Below the pieces are notes generated by a model. The model searched no databases and was not told the DNA's origin. It saw only the letters and a program-made list of their open reading frames with translations. This document shows positions 49,561 through 61,200 of a stretch of 64,000 nucleotides of DNA, piece by piece. Location: the NCBI GenBank assembly GCA_013397695.1, contig VYZI01000257.1, forward strand, positions 938,494 to 1,002,493, read 5' to 3'. The stretch comes from Centropus unirufus (Eukaryota > Chordata > Aves > Cuculiformes > Centropidae). A program made the translations under genes and the position numbers. The first letter of the stretch is position 1. Each line of letters opens with the position of its first letter.

Positions 49561-52500
49561 AAAAAACCATTAAAACAAAAAAGCTTTACTGATAAATGCA
49601 GGTATTGGTTGGTAATGTAAGAGAGAAGTAAAACAAAAGACAAAAACTGGAATTGGCTTCCACTCTCCAGATGAAATAGCCTGAATAATCAGAGGCATCA
49701 GAAAACCTTTATCATGGGCAGGACCTGCACACTCACCCTGACAAAACAGGGAAGAAAGATGGCTACATCTTTGGAAGACTGTGAGCGGAACAGCTGACTG
49801 CAAGCAACGCTGAAGGGTATGTGTATGGAAACCGTTACTCAGGTCACCACCATCTGATTGCGTTAAAGCACACAAAACTCTGCGTATAACAGCATGCAGA
49901 TGCTACTTACCTTTCTTTAAGTGCAGCCTTAAGAAATGCTTTGTTCTCTATTCAAGACCCTGAGATGGTGGGAAAAAAAAAAAATAAAAAAAAAGATCTT
50001 TGCAATCCATCTTCATTACAGGATAAAAGCACTTCTGTGTTTAACGGACATGGATGTTCCTGAGTACCTCAGAACTGCTACGCTGTTTTGACAAGCATAC
50101 TGAGAGCTGTTGAAATAACATTAAAGTGTAACAAAACAGATTGCTCTTGAGCAGTAACAAACATGTTGCCCTGGTACCCTCCCCTCAAAGAGGGATAAGG
50201 AATGGAAAGCTTACAACAATGAAAAGTCATATTTTAAGAACTAATGTACACTTCAAAAGGTGATAAGGGTAAAGTAACAAAGGTGCTTTGGTGTGCTTTT
50301 TTTAAAAAAAAAAAAGAATTAAAGTTAACTCTGTCAAATGAATCTACCACATTAACACAACTAAAGTACTATTTGAATCCCATATGCTACTCTTCAATAA
50401 CATCTGGTGACTACAGGCAAGTCAAAGAGGACCAACCAGTTCCAGATTCAGGATGGATCCAGACAATCAGATCTGCCTTCTGGCCCAACTAATACCACAA
50501 CTTTCAAAAGATTCATATAGACAAAATGAATATATAGAAACAAATAAATAACCAACAAATATATTTTTGTTTCAGAAAATAATTCTTTGTATGAGAAACA
50601 TACAATTTGTCATAAATCGTCATGTTGCATACCAAAGATGTAGGTGAGAGGAAGAATAAATGATATAAGAAATGACAAATGACAAAGTTTCCTAGCAGAT
50701 ATTTCTAAGCTATACAGTTTAAATGATGTCTCTACAAACATATACACATGTAGCCAAACATAGAACTAATAAATTGTTCAAGTACCACTGCCTGCTAGCT
50801 CAAGTTGGAAGAAAAATTATTTAATAAAGCTACAGTGATTATATCTTCAAGTCAAAGCAATACTAAAAGAATTTCCATTTGATACAGCCCTGGTTAATAA
50901 ACAGAAAATAGATGAGAATTTATCTCTATTTACTACAAATTCCATGGGGATCAAGAAAAAAACCTTTGTCAAATCTTTCTTCAACATTGCATTGAAATCT
51001 CTAGTAACTGCTTTGTGCGCTGAACCTAAGGCAGAAGACGATTTGTTCACACTTTGGCTTCTAAGAGCAATATAAAATACTTTTCCCTCTGCATTGTTAT
51101 TCTCATTAGAGATGACTCAAACAGTACCAAATGCCTTTGGGAGTCTGTATGCATAAGGAACAAGATGGATGGGTGATGTCTGTAGAATCAACCTTCAGAT
51201 GAGTAATGTCAAACTTTTCCACCATAAAATGCAACAAACAGGCCAGCCTAGAGCACAAAACACCCTTTTGAGGTCTGGGACAAAAGCTTACCATAGATGA
51301 CAGAATTAGCTGTCACGTACACACTGTTAACTTTCTCCAATACATTCTGTCAAACGAAAGACAAAAAAAACCAAAAAAACCTCAAAATATACCCAGTGAG
51401 TCCATGCCTGGAAGTGTAAACCCAAGGAAGCAGGTAGGTTAATTATTTAGCCCAGGTCAGAATAGCACTTAGCCACACGTGTAGGTTTTGAGCACATATG
51501 TTTAATTCTGTTGCTCTTTAAGTATTTAAAGACAGTGAGATAATTTTGACTCCACACTATTCATCTGGCTTACATGCTATATTCCTCCCACTACTCCACA
51601 TCCCTCTCTGCCATTAAAATTGTAGGCTTACTCTGGAGCAAAGGACAACTCCTACTCTGTCTGCATGTAGCCAGGAGCACTGAGGCTCCCTTAGAGGCCA
51701 CTAGGCACTAAATAACAACACCAATTTTATATGATAAAGGAATACATGGAAAAAACCTTTGACTCAGCTTTAGAAAAGTGAGCTTAAAAACAACATTCAA
51801 ATGAGAATGTTTGAGCAACATTTTTCATCCCATATAAGGCCAAGCTGTTCTCAATTGCTCAGACAAAGCAGTCTCTACCCCAGCAAGCTCAATACAAAAT
51901 CCTTTTGCTGAATTTTACTGGAACACCAGCATGGAACACTATTCACGTTAAAGGCTTCAGGAAAGTGTATTGCAGAATTTCATCCCACTGGATTTAATAG
52001 CAGGGAAAGACCATACTGTTCTAACTGGAAACCATTACTCAAGAAGTCAAAGCCAACAGCTGCCTCAGACCCATGGAATACAAGGGCTAATTTCCCCTCA
52101 CAGTGGGAAGAGGACCAAGCCAGGCTTGTAGCTTGATCCACCTAGGTCCTACAGAGCTGGACGGGATCACAATGCATCACCCACTTGCAATGAGGTGCAT
52201 GTTGCGGGGAGGGAGTTACTACCCCAAAGGGAATTGGGCTGGACTTTCCCCAAAACAGCCCACCTTCCCTTGATTAGCATCAGCTCTGAAGAAACAAAAA
52301 ACAGAATTACAAGGATCAGAACCAAAGCAACTGCGGGCAATAGTAACTTCTGCCTTGCACAGAGGCACTCTTCCCTGGGATTCACGTGACCCCACCAGCT
52401 TTCAAGCAGGCTTCGTACCTGGCTACTTTATGTGCATCTGTGAAGTGCTACAATTCAGCCCAGATTCAGTCTGGGGATGATTTCAGAAAACAATGAAATT

Positions 52501-53389
52501 GTCTCACTGATCATGACAGGATTATAAAGTGTTTCAGCATTAGTGTTACACAACGCATCTGTTTAAAAACACCAAAGCAAGAAAAAAATAGTACTTGAAT
52601 TCTTCACCAGAACAGTTTATGCTTCAAGCACACTACAAACACCCAGAGATTTTGTTCCTATGGATTCAACATAACCTTTCAGAACTGTTGCAGCTAATAA
52701 ACTTAAGGGAATTATAAAGAAATGTTCCTTTTCCTTGATGTTTCTGCACCTGATTCTTCCAGCCTCTGTCTCACCTTTCTGTTGCTTCCCACCCTGCTGA
52801 TCACTCCCCCCTCACCAATCTCATCTTCTCGTGGTTTCTGGAGGGTGTCTTAGCTCATAATTCTTTTCAGTCATGACTTCAGTGGTCCTTCTCAAAATCA
52901 AAACCAGACATTAGGTTGAACTTTCAATGCTCTGGCAGTCACATCTTCAATCAACTGAATCGCACACTTCTCCAGTTCAGAAGGGAAATCCTCTCTTGTG
53001 AAAGTTATCTTTATCCCAGGTCGCCAACCAAAAAGGCCCATTACCCTCTGCAATAGCAGTACTCAATAACAGCATTACCCTGCACGGGAAACAAACTCAG
53101 ACTGGTGGAAGGAGCTTCACTGCCAGAATTGCCATCATCTTGATTGTATTATTAATCTATTCAGTCTTCTTTTAGGATCAAAGATATAAAATAGATGGTG
53201 AAATGCAAAAATTTTAAATGGAAGGCTTTCTTTTACCGTTCCTCTTTCAAAACTCAGTTTCTGCTTTCAATCCAAGCCAGTTTGGAAGCACCTTGCAGTA
53301 CAGTTCAAATACATTTCTGTCATTGTTTTTAATAGAATGAGAGCTATTGTCTGAGAAACTGGTCCCTCAAAATTGCCTGTGCATGTGTG
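49561..53389. other. Non-coding stretch, no feature recognised
   Basis: Ordinary AT-rich DNA with A-tracts (A12-T-A9 at 49973-49994, A12 near 50305-50316) and open frames of 101 codons or fewer. No gene, RNA gene or interspersed repeat was recognised. Confidence 0.5.
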
Positions 53390-53610
53390 TCACATTTTCT
53401 TCATTATGCTTAACATGGCAATTGATTTAACATCAGTGTAATTAATTGTCCTAATGACACAATTACACATGTACCCTAACTACATAAAGAGCATGGCAAT
53501 TGTCTAATCATTAATTTAAATTATTCAAGAAAATTATCTATAAAAATACAAATGCTTACTATGGGAAAATAATTATAGGAATTCCAAACAAAATCATTAA
53601 TGAAACAATA
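53390..53610. promoter_or_regulatory. Strongest candidate conserved AT-rich regulatory element
   Basis: The word CATGGCAATTG occurs twice (53414-53424 and 53492-53502), 78 bases apart. Between the copies sits an inverted repeat with arms GTGTAATT (53436-53443) and AATTACAC (53461-53468), overlapping TAATTAATTG. Downstream are ATCATTAATTTAAATTATTC and AATAATTATAGG. A dense, non-repetitive arrangement of TAATTA and CAATTG/CAATTA words is characteristic of homeodomain- and SOX-bound enhancers. The arrangement is seen directly; function and conservation are inferred. Confidence 0.38.
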
Positions 53611-53999
53611 TTCAGATATTGACAGAGTACTATGTCAAGCTTACTGACAACAACCTCAGTCAGTTTTGGAGAAGCAGCTGTACGCAGACAGTTTCTCAAT
53701 GCATGGTACAGATGTGAAAAGGAGGAATTTTGTCACCTATGTCTACCCTTAGCTCCACTGAATATATAGCAAAAAGTCATCCCTGAGCAGCAGCAAGGAA
53801 AGATAATCCCTTTCAACAGTACATGGAATTTTTTTTCATTAAACGCAGACTGCACAGATTAAATTTCAAGGCCATTATTCAAGAAACCATTTCATCATTT
53901 CTGTAAAGGCATATAGCTGTGCTTTCCCAACCTTCTCAAACAGAAAATAAACACTAGTGATTCTTAGTATAAATACTAATCACATTTTTTTCCTTTATT
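53611..53999. other. Non-coding stretch, no feature recognised
   Basis: AT-rich sequence linking two candidate elements. No repeat, gene or notable motif was recognised. Confidence 0.45.
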
Positions 54000-54480
54000 T
54001 CATTGTTAAGACCTCCCAAGGAGTGGCTGCTATTTAAAGTGAAATTATGCTCAAATGAGCAGCATTTATCAGAGGATCATATTGATCTGTAAATCAAACA
54101 CAAGCCTTTGCTCCTTTAAGTCTCGCTGAGAGAATCAAGAAAAACACTTTCCCAATTGTTCATCAATCCAAAATTCTATGAAACAACACGGCTTCAAACG
54201 AGGCTAGCCTATCTCAGACAAAAAATCAGCCGAATCTTCAGCGAACTAAACAACTTATTCTGAAAGCGGATGAGGCTGTGGCAAGAGAACATTACTTACT
54301 CTGCTGGAGAAGCAGCATTTGGATGATTATTTTTTACAAGCCAGCTGTACATTACTGCATTCACTCTGGTGTTTGCCATCAGTCAAGCAAAGCAGACTTT
54401 TATCTTTGAATTTGCAAATTAATGTCCTCCCATGTGATTAGTGTTTTTGTTGGTCATTTCATTCCAGTACACAGGGAATC
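54000..54480. promoter_or_regulatory. Candidate conserved non-coding element
   Basis: A long high-complexity segment. It contains the inverted repeat TGCTCA-AA-TGAGCA (54048-54061), GATCATATTGATCTGTAAATC, and several retained CpGs (CTCGCTGAG, ACACGGC, AAACGAGG, AGCCGAATC, AGCGAAC, AAGCGGATG) in a CpG-poor window. Near the 3' end are GGATGATTATTTTTTAC and ATTTGCAAATTAATG (54412-54426), the latter an octamer-like word joined to TTAAT. Long tracts that keep CpG without being a CpG island are often conserved elements. No open frame spans it, so an exon is unlikely. Confidence 0.36.
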
Positions 54481-55369
54481 CCTTTAAGGTTCAGAACAAT
54501 GTAACTGTGTAACAAGTTAAAAATTCAGCATTTATTTATAATGGTGTGTCGGTTTCCATAATTTTCTAAAATCCTTCTCTGGTATTTCTTGCTCTTGCAG
54601 TGTATATGTTCTTGAAGATCAGAGGAAATGTGATGTCTTTATCTGTTTAAACACTCAAGCCATGCAATCCCACAGCTGACTGAGCCCAGTAAAAGATGTC
54701 CTGCTGCAAAAGCCCTAGTTATTTCTCTGCACACTTTTAGAAACAGCTTAATGCAACCAAGCACAGATTTTGGTTAACTGTCTCAAAGAAAAAAAACCAA
54801 ACCCTCAAAGGTCACGTGGAAGAAAGGAGCAAGAAAGGACCAATGCTTTCCTAGCAGCCCAGTGGCAAAAGTACAGGCAAATAAAAAAAAAATTAAAATC
54901 CATGATGGTGCTCTAAAATGAAGTGTATTCATGATGAAGTTGTTACTTGTTTTCTTATAGCTTTTGGTGCTGTGCTTCATATCTTGAAAATGTTCACAAA
55001 TGTTTTAAGTACTGAAGATGCTTTGACATGAATGAATTTTAGCTCATACCCCATCGAATGCTACACAGAGCCTTCAGTGGGTCATAAAAATCTGTCCAAC
55101 TATGTAGTTTATCTCTAAGATCATTTGATAGACGCACAGAGCATTTTGCATCAAACTAATGAAAACTTGTTTTGGCTTTCATGGAGCTGACTAAGCTCTA
55201 AGTAAAACTAACAGCAGTCAATCATGGTACCTCATCCTTCACCTTCTGCATAGTGCTATAATTCGTCCTCAATACAGTTTAAAGTGCAATCCCTGCAGCC
55301 TCTTTTAAGCTATGCTCATTGTCTGGAGCAGAGCTCCATTTTGTCCAGTACTTCCCAGATAACTACTGC
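54481..55369. other. Non-coding stretch, no feature recognised
   Basis: AT-rich DNA with a 65-codon chance open frame on the minus strand (54783-54980). No repeat or gene was recognised. Confidence 0.45.
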
Positions 55370-55920
55370 AGAATACCTTAATTAATGTCCCTCTAATAAT
55401 GTCAGAATTAGTAATTGTATAATGTTTAAATCATGATAGGACAGTTGCTTAGGGAACTTCCATGAAGAAGAAATTCAAGGATGTTGCTCTAATAACAGGT
55501 GTTATTAAAATGTGGAAAACTTGAATACCCAACAGAAAGAATCACAAGTTAGTTAATGGTTCTTTCAAAGAAATCCACTTTAAAAAGAATGTTTGTGTTG
55601 CACAAATATCAGGTAGCCTGCAAGAGAAATAATTTGCTTCTGAAGTGACGTTTGTCAACTAAATGACTAAGGACTTTGACATTTGTAGAAACTGTGAAGC
55701 TGCTAAAGCTATATGCCACTGCTTAACATTATTTTTCCTTTATATAACAAGAGTCACAATTGGAGCGTAAGAATTGCTCTTATTAGGCAGAGAATGTCAA
55801 GTCTTATTGCTAAATTTACTGTAGTGATTCAGCATGAAAACAAGTATTGCCCTTTTGGCTTTCAGCACTTCAGCATCTTCCATTAAAGTGCCCATTCAAG
55901 ACCCACATTAACTTTACTAC
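55370..55920. promoter_or_regulatory. Candidate conserved non-coding segment
   Basis: Contains CTTAATTAATGTCCC and AGAATTAGTAATTG (55378-55420). Further on are AGTGACGTTTGTCAACTAAATGAC (about 55644-55667), with a CRE-like TGACGT and a TGTCAA word, and AGCACTTCAGCATC. Complexity is high, there is no open frame and no repeat similarity. This is inference from motif texture only. Confidence 0.25.
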
Positions 55921-57159
55921 CATGGTATTACTTAGGCCAACAAAAGAGTATTTTATCCAATTCACTAGGCAATGCTAAATTCCTTCTAGCACTGATACAA
56001 AGTTATGAAAATGTAATACCCATCTTGTAACCAGTCCATTCAGGCTCACAGAAGTGGTAAATAAGTAAGCCCAGATTCAGGCTTACCTCTTGGCATGCCA
56101 CCCATCCATCCAAGCAATGATGAAAGTCACCTCTGCTCACCTGGTCAGGAAGTCCAAACTAGGGCGCTAGAGAGGTGGGGGAGCACAAACTCTACAACAA
56201 AACCTATGCACCTGGCAGCCCTACTCAAGAAATGTGAGACTGGGATTAATATCACTAAAGCGCAATTTGCTTACAATATATAAGCTCTAATAAACTATCC
56301 CCTGCCAATATATTTCCTGAAGCAGGGACTTCTGAACACACAGCATACAGCACAGATGCCTCTAAGATCTCCTGAACAGGAATGCAACCCTGTTAATTTC
56401 AAGGGACAAAATAACTCGGAAGTGATAGCCAAGGATTAGTCCTCTAACAGTAGAAATCACATATCCTGGACATGTTCCATGTGCAGTTTCCAAAACACAA
56501 GCAACTCCAGCCAAGGTAGGCTGAGGCCGTGAATCTAAGTACCTGATTGAGCTTGGGAGGAAGAGAGACCCGGTCAGGCTAGAGGATACAGAGGAAAAAA
56601 AAAAAATCAATGGAGGTTTCTCAGGAGAGTAAAATCTGCGGCAGATTTAACATTCATGGATGGAAGATAAACAACATTATCCACAAAAGAGAAACTGAAA
56701 GACAAAAACAGTTTTAGATCACTAAGTATTCCACAACAACATTAAAAAAATACCACCATCTTCCTCATATAACTGCACCAATTTAATTTCTGGAGGACAG
56801 TGTGAAATGACTCTTCAATGTTATCCACAGACCCCCAGATGTTCGCCTAAATGTTTAAACAATTGAGAAGCTCAGACAAACTAGTGTCCATTTAGAGACA
56901 AAAATCAAAGCAATATATTTTTCCAGAAGCTCTACTGGATTGCTCAAGTTGTAATGGCATACTTACAAGAAACCATAATAAAAAAGACAAAATGCTCATG
57001 CAGTACAGGATGAACATTGCAAACAGCCATTAATATTGTTCTCCCAAAGAAAAATGGCTTACTAAAAAGCCTAAAAGGACGTCTGACATGCATCTTCCTC
57101 TGTTTTCAAGAAATATAGCCATACATAAAACTGATATCATTACTTGCTAAATCTAATAA
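55921..57159. other. Non-coding stretch, no feature recognised
   Basis: Ordinary AT-rich DNA with an A13 tract at 56595-56607 and open frames of 82 codons or fewer. Nothing was recognised. Confidence 0.45.
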
Positions 57160-57750
57160 GTTTCTTTTTCTTTGATGGTTGTTTGCTCCTTAATGTGCTT
57201 TAAATGCATAATAAAAATATAATGAAAAACATACATTTATTCTATGTGGCAGCTACTGCATATTCTATAAAAATGTAATCTTATAAAGTTTAATTTTACA
57301 GTGTTTCTTAAACCAATTTCTACTTATTCACTGTATGCAGAGGGTATCTGCAAAGGAATTTAATACTTAAAATAACACTTTTCTTCCCTAACATTAATGC
57401 CAAATTTTCTCCTTGCAGTCATTGTCTTCTCCCTTCTGTAAGCCTAGAAGAGGAAAAGCAAATGGATTTAAAGTTTCCAAAGAGTCTCATTAAAATATAA
57501 ACTCCACATATCTGCATCATTTTTTTTTTGTGATTGCTTTAGGACTGTTGTGGGATATTTTCTGTCCGGGCATTTGTCTTCCATAACATTTTAATATCCT
57601 TGAGAAAACTCTGAAATGAGCTTAACTCATTGTCACTAGTGACATCAGCACATCTGTGTTGCATTAAGGGAATGTAAATTTGAGCACAGATGAATTAAAG
57701 ATCACTTATTTTCCAAAAGGCATTTGTCAGGAGGAACAGCAGTGAATAAA
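57160..57750. promoter_or_regulatory. Candidate conserved segment with adjacent palindromes
   Basis: The 5' part holds TTTAAATGCATAATAAAAATATAATG-like text and repeated TTTAAT/ATTAAT words. At 57615-57631 an inverted repeat AATGAG-CTTAA-CTCATT ends in a perfect 14-base palindrome, TGTCACTAGTGACA (57631-57644). The half-site TGACA is the core bound by TALE homeodomain proteins (MEIS, TGIF). Two abutting palindromes in non-repetitive DNA hint at dimeric factor binding. Conservation was not tested. Confidence 0.32.
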
Positions 57751-58191
57751 AGCTGCGCAAATGTTTAGCAAAAGATAGACCAGAAAAATGTTTTGGGACA
57801 GTCTCCCTTGTTTTTCATTGCAGCAGAATTTACTACCAAAAGTCATATTTCAGTTAATGGTCAATCGATCTACCATTTTTAAAATAATCTTACATTACAT
57901 ATCTTTGGTTTACATGCCCCAGAATTCATATAAAGCCAAAAAAATGCTTAAAAATTCTTCATTATGCCAATTCCTATGAGAGGTTTCATCCACTTCACAA
58001 GATGACAAGTAGTAAAAACCTGCAGATGCCACGATTTCTTCCTATTACCATGGGCTTCAGTTCTTTGGTTGGGCAGTATAAGTTGTCCTCCCATTACAGT
58101 CACTTCAAGTAGCCTTAGACTTAATGAATTTTATCACATTAACTAGAGCCATGTAGAAAATCACTCATCTGTGGTGCCAGAATTTCCATAT
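57751..58191. other. Non-coding stretch, no feature recognised
   Basis: AT-rich DNA with one 63-codon open frame (57788-57979) of no recognisable kind. Confidence 0.45.
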
Positions 58192-58207
58192 TCCTAATTA
58201 ATTAGGA
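58192..58207. promoter_or_regulatory. 16-bp perfect palindrome TCCTAATTAATTAGGA
   Basis: The palindrome contains two overlapping TAATTA homeodomain cores (58195-58200 and 58199-58204), giving the P3-like TAAT(n)ATTA arrangement bound by paired-class homeodomain dimers. An exact 16-base palindrome that is not a simple repeat is uncommon. It sits alone, without other clear motifs around it. Confidence 0.45.
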
Positions 58208-61200
58208 TGTATTCCCTCCCACAAAAGTCAAAAGGATTACATTTTCCATGAAAGTTCTAGGTCTTTCACAGACAAAAGGCCCTGCTTTCCCACTATTATC
58301 CTAAGAGTCCTCCACCACATTTATTCCAATTTCCATTCATCTTTCCTGGGCACACGTGCCCTGAGCTGTGTGTGGGAATCCTGATGACTTGGTAGAAATT
58401 TGACAGGTCTCCTGGGAACAGAGGAGCTCTGCTGGGCCTTGAGCAGAGACATCCAATTTATCTGTAATGCTGAGTGGTCACTTTGGTGCTGGGAAGGACC
58501 AAACCCCACAAGCCAGAATTCACTTCTGTTCTCCACTGCTGTGGCTAAGTGCTGCTGCTACAGGTAACACTGACTGTATCTACCCTTCTTATCAGAACAC
58601 CCATGTGTAAGACACTGGAGTGGATTTGAGCACTTCCAGGAACACAGGATGAGCTACTTAGCACCCCCACACAGCAGTTTCAATGAGGTGGGAGGAGAAG
58701 AGGCTTCTCTTCTTTCTGAAGATCCCTGTGGAAAACAGCAATATGACTGTAGAGAAAGGAGTAGAAAATGGGATCACTATTGCCTGCAAAGGAAGCTCTT
58801 TTCACTAAGATGACTGCAGTTACAGAGCGGGGGGAAGAAAGATGGGCAAAATATTCACTGCTGATATTAAACAAAAGCCAAAATCTTCACTGTATGAGTT
58901 TTAATCCACAAGCGCAGTGTTTTGTATTACTTCAGCTCTTTGCACAGGAAGAATCAATTGGGATTTCAGCTGAGGATCCAGCCAATAAAATATTTCGTTT
59001 TCAGGAATGTCTCTTGCCAGAGCTGCTTATGTCATATTTCATCAATGCATTGCAGTAGGATTGACCCCTGCCAGGCTTCTGTAACGTTTATTCAGATTCA
59101 AAAACTCAAAAGGAGTAAATACTTGTGCAGCACAAAGTAGAAAAGCCTATCTAAAACAACAAAAGGTCTTACGTGAAAGTAGCTGAAATAAAACAACCTA
59201 CTGGCACTTGCATTTGTACAGCATCTACCTACACAGCCTTTTCACTGTCAGAATTTAGACACAACAGACATAATTAATTTTTTGTTTTCACACAAGTGGT
59301 GTGAACATCCTCAGTAACATAAGCACCAACTTCCACATTTTGAAATTTAGCCCAAACGTTAATGTTAACACTTTTAGTCCTCATATGTGTTCGTCAGAAA
59401 GGGTGATAAGAACTAAACTAAAAACTTGGAGATTGTGAAGAGCAGTGTATACAGGAAAGACCAGATGCACTCAGGTATTTTGCGACAGAGAAGGAATTCT
59501 CCCTTCACAGCTGCCCATTTTTAGGACCACTGGAGTAACTTCTGACCTTGCTAGAGCCAAGGGGTCAGGAAACATCATCTAACAAGGGCCAGAAAGCCTC
59601 CTTCTGAAATCATGCTTTGAATTCCTCCCTCAAAGACCTGCACACAGTTCTGCAAAGCATTTCCCCTGCAGCTGCCTAACCTGGAGGTTCTGAGCCCTTT
59701 TGCTGCACTGCATTTAGAACTATGCTGTTGTACCACTAGAGCTGTATACAGTATTCTTCAACTACATTAGAGCCCATTATACTCTCTGTCACCATAAAAA
59801 TGCCACTTTATAATACACTCAGGCAGGATGTTTTACTGTTTATGACAGATGGCAGAACTAAATATACTTTAAAATGGCTTGAATTGGGAAAAATCTTCCT
59901 CTCTGGCCATCAAACAATTCATTTTCTTGTGTTAGAGTGCAGATAATGCAGTAAGAAGGAGCTCAGAAATGAGGCATCTGTTGAAAGGTAAGGTTTTCTT
60001 GAAGGGCTGCACATCAGTTCACAGAACTGAGTGTGCTGCCACTGCTCAACATAGCTGTCCTTATTAGACCTAGCACCACTGCAGATAAAGTACGGAAACA
60101 GGGAGTTTTGCAGCACAAGGACCAATGTTTCCAAAGTAGGGCTCAAGCAACCAGTTGCTGTGATGGTGTCTCTCAGTCTGCACCTGTCAGCTTTACTTCT
60201 GCCTCTGTGTCTAGCAAACCATAGGCTGAACCAGTCAGCAGCATGGGAGGATCACTGTAGCAAGGCTTAATTTTACTTTTTTAATTCTAAGATTAACAGG
60301 CCTATACATTTGATGGACTGACTTCCTTAGATGCTGAGGATGCATTTACTGTAGCATAAATAGTATATACATAAGGTAGATAAGCTTATTTCTCATTTCA
60401 AGTACGAGGAACAATAACTTCTTGAGCTCAGATGGGAACTTGGGTCTGGATTCAGCAATCTAGATATCCTTGAGCAGACACAGTAGCCGCTGGCTATGTC
60501 CATAACACTCAGTGTGGCTTTGAAAGTATCTACGATTCCAACTTGCTTCACAATCCAGCTGTCTCTCAGAGTCAGAGGAAGACTCTTGGACCTGCTGTTT
60601 GTGCAGTGAACAGCTGAGCCATGCTCAGCCCTGCAGAGCATGGCACATAAAAGGAGGTGACCTGGGGCTGTACCTGTAGGTTTCTGTCTTTACAAATAGC
60701 ATATCTGGTCCTAAGGAAAGCCTCAAGGATCCCCTCAGTACTCATAATTAGTGGGATTAGCCTGAGGGTTTAACGATAGGCATGTTCTTAAGCATTGTGC
60801 TGAGTCCTGACTCAAATTCACTTTCTTGCCCCTATTTGGGTACCAGTTACTTGATACTCTTAGTGCTGCTTCTAGTATGTATTTTTTGCCTCATCTTTAC
60901 ATTAAATATGAAATTAAAGAGCCATTTGCTCATCTGAACAATATTGACCTGTCAAATTTGCTCAAACAACAAGGATCAATAGCATGCAAAACTCAAGAGA
61001 CCTATCAGGACATGGAAAAGATATAACAAAGATCACAGTGACAGCAGGTTTTAATTATGTGAGAGGAGAAGGTAAGTTCTGTAAGGTCTTTGCAATTTGA
61101 GACTATAATCAAAATGTCATCAGCCTGCTCTTGTATTTTCAATCTCTTAGGAAAATGACTAAAACTGGTATAACATTTTCAGATTAATTTTGATGCTTCC

